64,000 nt of DNA from Paraburkholderia sp. IMGN_8 (GTDB lineage Bacteria; Pseudomonadota; Gammaproteobacteria; Burkholderiales; Burkholderiaceae). The translations under genes and the position numbers were made by a program. Below, piece by piece: positions 30,210-38,818 of the stretch. The stretch spans positions 124,001-188,000 of the forward strand of contig NZ_CP150901.1 of the NCBI RefSeq assembly GCF_038050405.1, written 5' to 3'. The notes under the pieces were generated by a model that was given only the letters and a program-made list of their open reading frames with translations, did no database searches and had not been told where the DNA came from. The first letter of the stretch is position 1; each line of letters opens with the position of its first letter.

Positions 30210-31289
30210 CTACTGGCCTACAAAGATCATTCCGTGCGGGGAACCCATCCCCGTATAGACCGGTGTCACTGCCCCCGTCGAAGTGTTGAGCTGCAACAGC
30301 GTGCCCTGGCCGGAGGCGTACGCCGTTCCGGCCGTAAAGCCAGCGCTTGCATCGATACGATAGATCAACTGAGTTTTATTGTCCGACAGCAACATGAACG
30401 AACTGCCTGAAGGCGCCCAACGCGTGTCATCCACCGGTGCAGCGTTGCCGGACAACGTAAGCGGCAACACGCTCACCGACTGACTCACACCTGGGTTCTT
30501 CAGGAACACGAGTTCGGCGTCAGCCTGACTATCGACCACCACGTTGCCGGCCGGGTCGATCGCCATCGAATCCGGATCGGTCATGTTAAGCGTGACCTGC
30601 GTGTTCGTCGCAAGGTTCGTCGCCGTCGCATTGCCCATCAGAGCTGGCGTCAGATGAAACGTCTTATTGTCCGGATTCAGGGTGACGGTGTAAGCCGACG
30701 GTACCGAACTCACGCCCTTAGGCGCCGTTACAGTAGCGGCTCCCAATGTGGGATGCGATGCGGACACATACACCACCCCATTGAGCTTCTTCATATCGTC
30801 GAGTCCGCCACCATGTGCCGGCGTCACGTCGGGCGCGAGCGTTGTCTGGGTATTGGCCGTGGTATCGATTACGATCAGAAGCGGGTTCGCGTCTTCATTG
30901 GTGCTGACCCACACCGTGTGCGAATCGAATTCCATGATGCCGTCCGGGTGCCCCGGTATGTTGAACGTCTTGACGACATTGCCGTTCAGATCGTACTCGA
31001 TCACCTGGCTCTGCGGCGACGTACCGGCGACGGCTGTTCCGTCCGGATTGTTATTGTTGTCCTGCGCAATGGCGAAGATGTTGCTGCCGTGCTGGACGAG
31101 ATCGTCGGGCAAAAGCGTGCCGGGCGCCTTGGCAAAAACTGAAATCTTGTAGCCCGACTGGGCGGCGGTCACCGAAGCGGGGACAGGTGTAGCCGCTGGT
31201 GTCGCGGCGGGCGTCGACGAGCCGTTGCCACCGCATGCGGATAGCGTTGCAATCAGACTCGACAGGATGACTAATTTTCTCTGGCTCAT
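30210..31289 (-). CDS. Lipoprotein with beta-propeller-like repeats
   Basis: 359 residues. A lipoprotein signal MSQRKLVILSSLIATLSACGG has the lipobox LSAC (Cys19). A Pro/Ala/Thr linker follows, then repeated beta segments such as GSNIFAIAQDNNNN, IPGHPDGIMEF, VYVSASHPTLG, DPDSMAIDPAGNVVVDSQ and GSPHGMIFVGQ, which look like blades of an NHL/SMP-30-type propeller. It is probably anchored to a membrane in the periplasm. Enzyme activity cannot be judged. It is followed upstream on the same strand by a porin gene, 70 bases away, so the two may be co-transcribed. Confidence 0.85.
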   Translation of the reverse strand: MSQRKLVILSSLIATLSACGGNGSSTPAATPAATPVPASVTAAQSGYKISVFAKAPGTLLPDDLVQHGSNIFAIAQDNNNNPDGTAVAGTSPQSQVIEYDLNGNVVKTFNIPGHPDGIMEFDSHTVWVSTNEDANPLLIVIDTTANTQTTLAPDVTPAHGGGLDDMKKLNGVVYVSASHPTLGAATVTAPKGVSSVPSAYTVTLNPDNKTFHLTPALMGNATATNLATNTQVTLNMTDPDSMAIDPAGNVVVDSQADAELVFLKNPGVSQSVSVLPLTLSGNAAPVDDTRWAPSGSSFMLLSDNKTQLIYRIDASAGFTAGTAYASGQGTLLQLNTSTGAVTPVYTGMGSPHGMIFVGQ

Positions 31290-31322
31290 GTGCGTTTTCG
31301 ATCATGAAAAATCGTGAGGAAG

Positions 31323-31340
31323 CGCGGCGGGAAGGCCGCG
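31323..31340. terminator. Small hairpin, porin/lipoprotein junction
   Basis: CGCGGC-GGGAAG-GCCGCG, a 6-bp GC-only stem, between the porin stop and the lipoprotein start. A T-run follows only about 10 bases later on the minus strand, so it may attenuate rather than stop transcription. Confidence 0.35.
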
Positions 31341-31358
31341 TCTTGTCAGGGCCGGGAG

Positions 31359-32546
31359 TTAGAAGCGGGTGCGGATGCCTGCGGTCACCGCAACTTGCGT
31401 GTTCGTCGCCGACTGCGCGCCGATGCCGTTGATCAACGCGCCGTTCAACACGGTACCGCTCGCGCCGTTGACACGTTGATACACGCCTTCGAGATAGAGA
31501 TCCGTCCGCTTGGAGAGCGCATAGTCGCTCAGCAGGCTAATCTGGTTCCACTTGGGTTTGGCGCTCGTTGTCGCGTTGCTCAGGCGGCCATCGGTAAATG
31601 TATAGGCGCCGGAGATACGCCACGCCGGCGTCAAGTCGTAGCGTGCGTTGAGTTCATAGTTGTTGAAGCTAAGGCCGCTTGCGCTACCGAATTTCGTGGG
31701 GCTCGATGGCGAGCCGGTGCTGATAGTGGTCGCGCTGTCGAGCTTGGTCTGAGTCCATACGAGTCCGACTGTTGCGGCGCCAAACGAATAGTTCGCGCCT
31801 GCGCCCCAGACGCGCTGACGTTGCGCGGTGAACGGTGCGTCGGCGGAACTGCTGGTGCCGTCCAGGGCGCCGGCACTATTCACGCCGGGCTGATTGATCT
31901 CCATGTAGGCCGCCGCGACGTTCAGCGGACCGGTGTTGTATGACGCGCCCAGACTGTACAGACGGTTGTTCGCAAAGGCGCCTGCCTGGTTCGAGAAGCC
32001 ATAGACGCCGCCGAACTTCAGACCACTATAGTTGGCGCTCGCATACTTGATCGCGTTGTCGACGCGAAACGAGTTATCGAGGTTATCGTTGTCAAATGGG
32101 TGAGCGAACTGGGTGCCGCCATACTGCGTGCCCGTCAGGCTCATGGGTCCAAGATAGTCGACTACCGAATCGTATTGGCGCCCTAGCGTCACCGTGCCGT
32201 ACTGGTCTGTCGCGAGACCCACCCAGGCCTGGCGGCCGAACATGCGGCCACCCTGGCCCAATTTTCCGTTGGTGATGCTGAAACCGTTCTCCAACGTGAA
32301 AATGGCATGCATGCCGGACCCGAGGTCTTCGCTGCCGCGCAGCCCCCATCTGTCGGAATTGAGATTGCCGCTGGTCGCCTGCACGTTGCTGTGACCTGTC
32401 GTGCCGCTGACATGTTGATTGTTCGTATATGTCACGCCGGCATCGAGAAGACCGTATAGTGTCACGCTGCTCTGCGCATGGGCCGCAGTGGCCCACAGCG
32501 CTGCTGACGCAAGAATTAGAGGGTTGACTTTCACTTGATCATCCAT
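31359..32546 (-). CDS. Porin (Porin_4 type)
   Basis: 395 residues. The signal peptide ends ATAAHAQ, and the mature protein starts SSVTLYGLLDAGVTYTNNQ, the standard opening of Burkholderia trimeric porins. Typical segments are SDRWGLRGSEDLGSGMHAIFTLE, GRQYDSVVDYLGPM and the C-terminal TQVAVTAGIRTRF with terminal Phe. It forms a 16-stranded outer-membrane channel. The start is ATG 32546 or GTG 32534; neither has a strong ribosome binding site. A lipoprotein gene follows on the same strand. Confidence 0.93.
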   Translation of the reverse strand: MDDQVKVNPLILASAALWATAAHAQSSVTLYGLLDAGVTYTNNQHVSGTTGHSNVQATSGNLNSDRWGLRGSEDLGSGMHAIFTLENGFSITNGKLGQGGRMFGRQAWVGLATDQYGTVTLGRQYDSVVDYLGPMSLTGTQYGGTQFAHPFDNDNLDNSFRVDNAIKYASANYSGLKFGGVYGFSNQAGAFANNRLYSLGASYNTGPLNVAAAYMEINQPGVNSAGALDGTSSSADAPFTAQRQRVWGAGANYSFGAATVGLVWTQTKLDSATTISTGSPSSPTKFGSASGLSFNNYELNARYDLTPAWRISGAYTFTDGRLSNATTSAKPKWNQISLLSDYALSKRTDLYLEGVYQRVNGASGTVLNGALINGIGAQSATNTQVAVTAGIRTRF

Positions 32547-32977
32547 CGGAAGTGGGTGAATTCGGCTCCGCTGGAACCTGGGAGCCGGACGTCCCCACCG
32601 AGCCGCGCCGCTGCGTCTCGTGCCTCGCCGCAATACCCGGTAAGGGATCGAGCGAGTCTATCTTTGCAGTCCGCGCAAATTCCGAGCAACACTGAATTGT
32701 GCGATCGCCTGCAGCACCGGACTTCCGCCGAAGGCTTTTACCGCCTGGCCGGCACGACGGTGTGCCGTGGGAGACAAGAACTTTTTATGACGCCGCGTAT
32801 CGGCTGTTGACCAGCTGCAACGCATTCAGTCCCGACAGGCGAAGTCGCGAATCCCGTGAACGCGCGTAGACAACAGCGCGTCATGCACTGACGGGTATGT
32901 CGTGAAATCCACTGGAGAAGCAAGCGGTCCGCGCTGTCATCAGTCGATATCACCGAATATGGCATTCAGTGAGCAAC
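32547..32977. other. Intergenic stretch, porin/actP
   Basis: About 430 bases without a supported gene. It should hold the porin promoter. No terminator with T-tract was found after actP. Confidence 0.5.
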
Positions 32978-34663
32978 TCAATGATCAACGGCCCTGATCG
33001 ACAGGATGCCCGTTTGTCCATAGAACTCCTGCAGCGCAAAAGCTTCCCGCTCTTGTTCCGCACGCGCACTCCGATCCATCATCGAGAATACCCAAATGCC
33101 GGCGAACGCAAGCGGCACGGAAACCAGCGCTGGGTTATCGAGGAACACCGGCGCTTGCGCGTGATGCAGGACGTCGACCCATACCGACTTTGAGAACAGC
33201 GTCAGCAGCACTGCGGAAATCAACCCGAGGCTTCCGCCGACCACTGCGCCGCGAGTTGTCATGCCGCGCCAGAAAATCGACGACACCAGCACCGGGAAGT
33301 TCGCACTAGCCGCGACCGCCGCTACGAGACCGACCAGAAAGGCCACGTTGATGTGCTCGAAGAGAATGCCGAGCCCGATCGCGACCACGCTCAGCACCAA
33401 CGTCGAGACGCGGGAGATGCGCATTTCCCGGACTTCGTCGGTTTTGCCGCGCGCGAGCCAGCAGGCGTACAGGTCGTGCGACACGGTGGTCGCCCCGGAG
33501 AGCGTGAGGCCCGCCACGACCGCCAGGATTGTCGCGAATGTCACGGCGGCGATGAAACCGTAGAACAGGTTGCCGCCCACCGCTTGCGCCAGCTTGACGG
33601 CGACCATGTTCGATCCGCCGAGCAGGTCGCGCGTGAGGTTGAAATGCCCGTCGGCGGCGGCCTTGAAGAACTCGGCATGCTGGGCGAGCAGCGCGATCGC
33701 GGAGAAGCCGATGATGAAGGTCAGCAGATAGAAATACCCGATGAAGCCCGTGGCGACGAACACGGACTTGCGTGCCTCCTTCGCGTTGGGCACCGTGAAG
33801 AAGCGCATCAGGATGTGCGGGAACCCCGCCGTGCCGAACATTAGCGCGACGCCGAGCGAGAGCGCGTTCAACGGGTCCTTCAGCAGCTTGCCGGGGCCCA
33901 TGATGCTCAGCGCGCCGGGATGGACGTCGACGGCGCGTCGAAACATCTCCTCGGGGCTGAAGCCGAATTGCGCGAGCGCGGTGACGGCCATGAACGTCGC
34001 GCCGCAGAGCAGCAGCACGGCCTTGATGATCTGCACCCAGGTGGTCGCCGTCATGCCGCCGAAGAACACGTAGATCACCATCAGCGCGCCGACGACGACC
34101 TCGGCCATCCAGTACTGCAATCCGAACAGCAACTGGATCAGCTTGCCCGCGCCGACCATCTGCACGACCAGATAGAAGATCACGACGACGAGCGACGTGC
34201 TCGCTGTCAGAAGACGAATGGGCGCCTGCTCGAAACGGTAGGCGACGACATCGACGAACGTGAACTTGCCGAGATTGCGCAACGGTTCGGCGAGCAGAAA
34301 CATCACGAACGGCCAGCCGACGAGAAAGCCGATCGAATAGATCAGGCCATCGAAGCCGAAAACGAAAACCATGCCGGAAAGGCCGAGAAACGAAGCGGCG
34401 GACATATAGTCCCCCGCGATGGCGAGCCCGTTCTGGAAACCGGTGATGCCGCCGCCCGCGCTGTAGAAGTCCTTTGTCGTGCGGGTCTTGCGCGACGCCC
34501 AGCGCGTGATGCCGAGCGTGACGAGCACGAAGAGCAGAAACATCCCGATCGCGACGGGATTCAGTTCAACATGCTCCGGCACCGGGCCGATGACGGAGGT
34601 GGCATGAGCGAGCGCGGCGATCGATGCGAGGCCCGCGCAGAAGAAGGCGCGAATGAGTTTCAT
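32978..34663 (-). CDS. actP: Cation/acetate symporter ActP
   Basis: 561 residues, sodium:solute symporter family, about 13 membrane segments, with an N-terminal signal-like segment ending ALAHATS as in ActP. Characteristic parts are [36 protein letters not shown] cut across two lines of the family profile, plus [18 protein letters not shown]. It takes up acetate and other short monocarboxylates. The gene begins three bases after the DUF485 gene, the invariant yjcH-actP arrangement, which makes the assignment strong. Confidence 0.93.
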   Translation of the reverse strand: MKLIRAFFCAGLASIAALAHATSVIGPVPEHVELNPVAIGMFLLFVLVTLGITRWASRKTRTTKDFYSAGGGITGFQNGLAIAGDYMSAASFLGLSGMVFVFGFDGLIYSIGFLVGWPFVMFLLAEPLRNLGKFTFVDVVAYRFEQAPIRLLTASTSLVVVIFYLVVQMVGAGKLIQLLFGLQYWMAEVVVGALMVIYVFFGGMTATTWVQIIKAVLLLCGATFMAVTALAQFGFSPEEMFRRAVDVHPGALSIMGPGKLLKDPLNALSLGVALMFGTAGFPHILMRFFTVPNAKEARKSVFVATGFIGYFYLLTFIIGFSAIALLAQHAEFFKAAADGHFNLTRDLLGGSNMVAVKLAQAVGGNLFYGFIAAVTFATILAVVAGLTLSGATTVSHDLYACWLARGKTDEVREMRISRVSTLVLSVVAIGLGILFEHINVAFLVGLVAAVAASANFPVLVSSIFWRGMTTRGAVVGGSLGLISAVLLTLFSKSVWVDVLHHAQAPVFLDNPALVSVPLAFAGIWVFSMMDRSARAEQEREAFALQEFYGQTGILSIRAVDH

Positions 34664-34666
34664 CGT

Positions 34667-34984
34667 TCAGTCTCCTTGCCGGGCTTTGGCGAGAAGCGCG
34701 CTCATCGAAGGATCGAACGTGCGGTTCGCACGCAGCACATATCCGCCTGTCAGGCCGACCGCGATCAGGATGATGCCGACGCCCACGACGATACCCACGC
34801 TCGTCGTGGCGCCGGCATACAGCGGATGTGCGAGCACTTTCGGGGCGAGGGCGACGAACAGGATGAAGCCGTAGTAAGTGAAGATCATCAACGCCGTCAG
34901 CGTGAAGCTGAAGCGACGGCGTGAGGTGACGAGCTGCCGGTAGGCGGGACTCGCTTTGATTGAATCGATGAGGGCCTGCTGCAT
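34667..34984 (-). CDS. yjcH: DUF485 inner-membrane protein (YjcH-like)
   Basis: 105 residues with two membrane segments (FTLTALMIFTYYGFILFVAL and SVGIVVGVGIILIAVGLTGG). The opening SPAYRQLVTSRRRFSF is the DUF485 signature. ATG 34984 is chosen over TTG 34996 because GGAG lies six bases upstream. It always precedes actP and is thought to assist or accompany the acetate symporter. The spacing to actP is three bases. Confidence 0.92.
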   Translation of the reverse strand: MQQALIDSIKASPAYRQLVTSRRRFSFTLTALMIFTYYGFILFVALAPKVLAHPLYAGATTSVGIVVGVGIILIAVGLTGGYVLRANRTFDPSMSALLAKARQGD

Positions 34985-35163
34985 GGATGTCTCCAACCTG
35001 TGACTTGCTGATTTCGTTATGGTGGTGAATCGAATGAGCCCCGCTGGCTCGATGCGACTGCTTTGCCGGCTGCCTTCGGGCAGCGCTTGTTGTTGTGGTC
35101 GGGTGCCAGGCGCGGCGGGATGGCTGTTTCGATGCAGCCGTTACGCACCTGATTTGCCGCGTT

Positions 35164-35259
35164 TTATGATGCCTGGCCCAGTTCGCTCACCCGTTCCGGC
35201 ACGCGCGTGAACAGATCACCGAGGAGGCCGTCATTGGCGACGCCGAAAATCGGCGCCAT
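35164..35259 (-). pseudogene. EtfA C-terminal remnant
   Basis: The last 31 codons read APIFGVANDGLLGDLFTRVP followed by ERVSELGQAS and a stop. This matches the extreme C-terminus of electron-transfer flavoprotein alpha subunits (APIFxxADYGLVGDLFxIVPELxxEL). Nothing upstream continues the flavoprotein; the CaiB gene ends 35 bases away. Only the tail remains, so it is not functional. It suggests an ETF gene once followed the CoA-transferase. Confidence 0.65.
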
Positions 35260-35294
35260 GGAACAGTGCCGTAGCAATGAGGCGCAATGCGGCG

Positions 35295-36503
35295 CTAAAC
35301 GACGCCTTCTGCCTTCAACCGTGACAGTCGTTCGTCCGACAGGCCGAGCAGCGATTGCAGAACATCCTTCGTACCTTCCCCGAGTTGCGGCGGCGCGCTT
35401 CGTACCGGCAAGCGGGCACCGTCGAAGCGATAGGGCGGAGCGAGGACATGTGTGCTGCCGGCTTCCGGATGCGACTGCGTCGTCACGAGCCCGGCGTCCG
35501 TCGCGCGCTTCGAGGTGAGCGCCTCGTGAAGACCGAGCACTTCGCCACATGGAATGCCGGCCTGAGCCAGGCGCTCCAGCAACACCCGGCGCTCTCGCCG
35601 GCCGATCTCGCGCTTGAGTTCGGGCACGAGAGCCTCGCGGTTCGCCGCACGGCCGATGTTCGTCCGGAAGCGCTCGTCTTCGGCAAGATCCGGGCGTTCA
35701 ATCACTTCGCGACAGAAGCGCGTGAACTGACTGTTGTTGCCGACCGTGATGACGAGCGGTCCATCGGCCGCATCGAATACGCCGTAGGGCACGATCGAAG
35801 GATGCGCGTTGCCGTAACGCGGCGGGTCCTCGCCCATGATCAGCGCTTCCAGCCCGTAATACGACGTGATCATCAGGCCGCAATCGAACAGCGCCATTTC
35901 GATGTGGCGTCCCTTGCCGGTCTGCTGACGCTCGAAAAGCGCCGCGAGCACCGCCTGGGCCGAGTACATCCCGGTGAACAGGTCGACAGCGGCAACGCCG
36001 AACTTCAGGGGCGGCTGATCGGCTTCGCCGTTGAGCGCCATCAGCCCGGCCTCGCCCTGAACCACCAGATCGTAGCCGGGGCGCGCGGCTTCCGGTCCCG
36101 TGCGGTCATAGCCGGAGATCGAGCAGTAGATCAGGTCCTCATGTTCCTGCTTCAGTTGCTCGTAGCCGAGGCCCAGCTTTTCCGCACCGCCGAACTTGAA
36201 GTTCTGGATCACGACGTCGCTCTTCTGTGCCAGTTCCCGCGCGATCTGCTGGCCCTCGGCGGTTTGCAGGTCGAGACTCACCGAGCGCTTGTTGCGGTTG
36301 ACGCTGTTGAAATAGGCCGTCTCGGTCGAGCCGACTCGCAAGCCCCAATCGCGGGTGTCGTCGCCGCGCTTCGGGTGCTCGACCTTGATGACTTCGGCGC
36401 CGAGATCGCCCAGCACCATGGCGCACCACGGTCCGGCAAGTATCCGGGAGAGATCGAGGACGCGAACGCCGGCTAGCGGCAGCGAGGAAGTCAGGTTCGA
36501 CAT
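35295..36503 (-). CDS. CaiB/BaiF-family (class III) CoA-transferase
   Basis: 402 residues. Typical opening LPLAGVRVLDLSRILAGPWC and the nearby GAEVIKVEHPKRGDDTRDWG; the nucleophile Asp is in the GYDLVVQGEAGLMAL region. Class III enzymes transfer CoA between carboxylic acids and acyl-CoAs through an anhydride on Asp. Remnants of a crotonase gene (upstream) and an etfA gene (downstream) on the same strand suggest it was part of an acyl-CoA degradation operon that has since decayed. Whether it is still useful alone is open. A LysR gene lies 280 bases upstream. Confidence 0.92.
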   Translation of the reverse strand: MSNLTSSLPLAGVRVLDLSRILAGPWCAMVLGDLGAEVIKVEHPKRGDDTRDWGLRVGSTETAYFNSVNRNKRSVSLDLQTAEGQQIARELAQKSDVVIQNFKFGGAEKLGLGYEQLKQEHEDLIYCSISGYDRTGPEAARPGYDLVVQGEAGLMALNGEADQPPLKFGVAAVDLFTGMYSAQAVLAALFERQQTGKGRHIEMALFDCGLMITSYYGLEALIMGEDPPRYGNAHPSIVPYGVFDAADGPLVITVGNNSQFTRFCREVIERPDLAEDERFRTNIGRAANREALVPELKREIGRRERRVLLERLAQAGIPCGEVLGLHEALTSKRATDAGLVTTQSHPEAGSTHVLAPPYRFDGARLPVRSAPPQLGEGTKDVLQSLLGLSDERLSRLKAEGVV

Positions 36504-36546
36504 GGCAAATCCAGATTGACAGGAGTTCGTGACGAGGACGCCGCTT

Positions 36547-36642
36547 CTAATTTGAATGTGCGGCCGGGTTGTTGAGGGTCACGATGAGAATCTGGCCGCG
36601 CAGTTCCGGCGTGGCGATGTCGTCAGACAATTGGGGGTTCAT
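36547..36642 (-). pseudogene. Enoyl-CoA hydratase (crotonase) N-terminal remnant
   Basis: ATG 36642 opens MNPQLSDDIATPELRGQILI followed by VTLNNPAA and a stop after 31 residues. VTLNNPAA(R/N)NAL is the hallmark opening of crotonase-family proteins. The frame ends where the conserved Arg-Asn-Ala-Leu should follow, 44 bases before the CaiB start, so the rest of the gene was deleted. Confidence 0.65.
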
Positions 36643-36784
36643 TGTCCCAGTCTCCGTGTATTGGCTTTTCGTATGGGCCCATTGTGGGATGGGTCGATCG
36701 TATTGACAATTCCACTGGAGGTTGACGGACTGTTAACTACAGCTTGACGTCGGGCGCGGTGGCCGACCGCCCGCACGCGCTACC

Positions 36785-37696
36785 TCAGACCCAGGTCTGC
36801 GCGAGCGAAAGGATTTCGTCGCGCAGGTAGTCGATCAGGGCTTGCGTCGATGGCGATGGATAGCGATTGGGCAGGGTGACGATATACAGGGTGTTCTGCT
36901 GACCGGCGACACGGTATTGCGGCAGGATCGGCAGCAGTCCGCGGCTCATCGGCGCATGCGGCACGTAGACCGGCAACAGCCCGATACCCATGCCCTGACA
37001 CACGGCCTCAGCCAGGAACGGGTAGTCCGACGACTGCAACGCGGGCTGCATCGTGATCGTGTGGACGTCGGCTTCGTTCTCCCGGTGCGTGAGCGTCATC
37101 GTCACGCGCCGGCCCGGGTAGGGCGATGCGACCAGCGTCTGCCGTTCGAGGTCGGCGGGGCAATCGATCGGACCGTGCTTCTCCACATATGCGGCCGATG
37201 CATACAGGTTCCAGTCGATCGAGCATATGTTGCGCGCCACGTAGTCCAGCGGCGGCGTCGACGTGATTCTCACCGCCACGTCGACTTCCGCGGCGATCAG
37301 GTCCTCGATCCGGTTGTTGAACGTGACATTCAGCGCAATGCCGGGATGCGTACGCGCGAATTCAAGCAGCTTCGAACCGATGAACATCCGGCCGAAGCCG
37401 GTCGGTACGCTGATCCGCACCCGGCCGCGCAGCGTTTGCCCGAGGCTGTCGATCGATGCGCGCGCCGTCCCCAGATCCTCGAGCATCCGCTGACCGCAGT
37501 CGTACAGTGTGTGTCCGGCTTGCGTCAGTTCGAGACTTCGCGTCGAGCGACGCAACAGTTGCGCGCCGGTTTCGCGTTCCAACAGCTTCAACCGCTGGCT
37601 GATGTTGGAGCGCGTCATGCCGAGTTTGCGCGCCGCGGCGCTAAGGCTGCGCGATTCCACAATCTCGACGAACAGGCCGATCAGATTTAAATCCAT
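36785..37696 (-). CDS. LysR-family transcriptional regulator
   Basis: 303 residues. Winged helix at 5-60 (FVEIVESRSLSAAARKLGMTRSNISQRLKLLE), effector domain 90-295. Belongs to the subgroup with short effector loops that often act on detoxification or uptake genes. It is co-oriented with and upstream of CaiB; no divergent target gene lies directly to the right, where a long intergenic region starts. Effector unknown. Confidence 0.92.
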   Translation of the reverse strand: MDLNLIGLFVEIVESRSLSAAARKLGMTRSNISQRLKLLERETGAQLLRRSTRSLELTQAGHTLYDCGQRMLEDLGTARASIDSLGQTLRGRVRISVPTGFGRMFIGSKLLEFARTHPGIALNVTFNNRIEDLIAAEVDVAVRITSTPPLDYVARNICSIDWNLYASAAYVEKHGPIDCPADLERQTLVASPYPGRRVTMTLTHRENEADVHTITMQPALQSSDYPFLAEAVCQGMGIGLLPVYVPHAPMSRGLLPILPQYRVAGQQNTLYIVTLPNRYPSPSTQALIDYLRDEILSLAQTWV

Positions 37697-38018
37697 GGGG
37701 TGTTTGTCAATTCAGCCTGAACAGGTGTCGCTATATTAGGCCTATTGTCGCCGCGTGGAGATCGGTCGCCCCGAAGGGCTCTGTCGCGCGTCGAAGTCGC
37801 TCACGAACGGATTCTCGACTGCTCGTGGGAACGGCTTTCGCGACGGCGTTTATCGGTGTCGATGTCCGTTCGCATTGCTGTTCGGCTCCGAGGATGAAGG
37901 CGAACGCGGCCCGTCGCGAGGCAGCCACAAGGGCGGCCCGCTGGAAAGTAGGGAAACTCCGTGTAAAAAGGCTGACGGCTGCACCGTTAATCAAATACGG
38001 AAGGCTGTTCGATGTATG

Positions 38019-38194
38019 CCATCCGCTTTCAGCACGGGTTTCTTGTCACGCGGCGGCCGGCGCCGCAATTTACCCCCGGGCAATGCCCGTGCTGAAGGCT
38101 TCATTTCTTCGGCGATGTCCGTTTTGAAGCGCTAGCGCTTTGAGTGCATAGCCGACAGCTATGAATACATACGACCGCCACACGGCGGTCTTTT
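38019..38194 (+). ncRNA. Candidate structured small RNA
   Basis: No protein gene precedes the terminator at 38173-38194 on this strand for about 470 bases. Upstream of it are, in order, a 14-bp stem (38025-38038 with 38086-38099, one G-U pair), enclosing GCGGCG-GCCGG-CGCCGC (38050-38066); a 14-nt perfect palindrome AAGCGCTAGCGCTT (38127-38140); and CATAGC-CGACA-GCTATG (38147-38163). GGGC (38078-38081) can also pair with GCCC (38085-38088), competing with the long stem. No known RNA family was recognised and no promoter was defined, so the 5' end is a guess. Confidence 0.45.
38173..38194 (+). terminator. Intrinsic terminator without an upstream gene
   Basis: GACCGCC-ACAC-GGCGGTC followed by TTTT. 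A 7-bp GC-rich stem with T-tract, oriented to the plus strand. Confidence 0.75.
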
Positions 38195-38420
38195 CATTGG
38201 CGCGTGTCTGCACAAGGCCATGCTGTGGCGGCTACATGGAGGGCGGGCCGGAATTCAATCCGGTTTGTTAATCGCCGCCTGTTAATCGATCGAACAGCGG
38301 ATTACCGTTATGCCGCGTTATGCTGAATAATCCGCGCAAAATCAGCGACCTGATTAGTCGAATTAAGTTCCAGGTTTTCTTAAATAAATTTACTCCGCGC
38401 CGCATTCCTCTTGTGCATTT

Positions 38421-38435
38421 GCCTGATTTTCAGGC
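38421..38435. promoter_or_regulatory. Palindrome GCCTGATTTTCAGGC
   Basis: 15-bp palindrome (GCCTGA-TTT-TCAGGC) about 385 bases upstream of the porin start. A near-identical palindrome lies upstream of the chemoreceptor gene at 42371-42385. It may bind a common regulator. Inference from similarity and position only. Confidence 0.35.
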
Positions 38436-38818
38436 AATCAGATGTCGCTCATTTTTTGATCGTTCAGCCCCGATTACGTCAGGCATATTAAAACGCTGTT
38501 GCATACACACAACTTTCATTATTGAGAAGTTGCAAATATTGTCAGTTCAGCGCTGGCGCGCAGTACGTCTGATGTTGCGATAAATCTCGGAAAAACAAAG
38601 ACTTACAGCCTGCGCCAGCTGGATTGTTGCGAATTCTGAAAGATCCTGTTGCGTAAATTGCGCATGGCGCTATTAGGGGGTCCCCCTACACTCACGCTTC
38701 GTTTCAAGGGTGCCCAGCTGATCCGAAGCGGTTCAGCGAACAGGGCGGTAGCGCGATGCATGCGCTGCCGAGGCAGGTCCCGCTCCCCGCGTAAATTTAT
38801 CGAACTGGAGTCCCACGC

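Larger units (their letters stand above)
37697..38818. other. Long intergenic region, LysR to porin
   Basis: 1.1 kb with no supported protein gene. The left part to about 38000 holds no recognised feature. 38019-38194 carries a set of hairpins ending in a terminator (separate entry). 38270-38560 is AT-rich, with a 15-bp palindrome at 38421-38435. A GGGGGT-CCCCC palindrome lies near 38672-38684. The porin promoter is probably to the right of 38560. Confidence 0.6.

Noticed and set aside
33920..34924. 334-codon plus-strand frame opposite actP and yjcH
   Set aside because: Antisense to two recognised genes; Arg/Asp/Glu-rich shadow.
35355..36476. 373-codon plus-strand frame opposite the CaiB gene
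   Set aside because: Antisense shadow of a clearly recognised gene, no ribosome binding site.
37731..38135. Overlapping short frames in the LysR-porin interval
   Set aside because: Different frames on both strands are equally open, none has a ribosome binding site, and the right end overlaps strong RNA hairpins.
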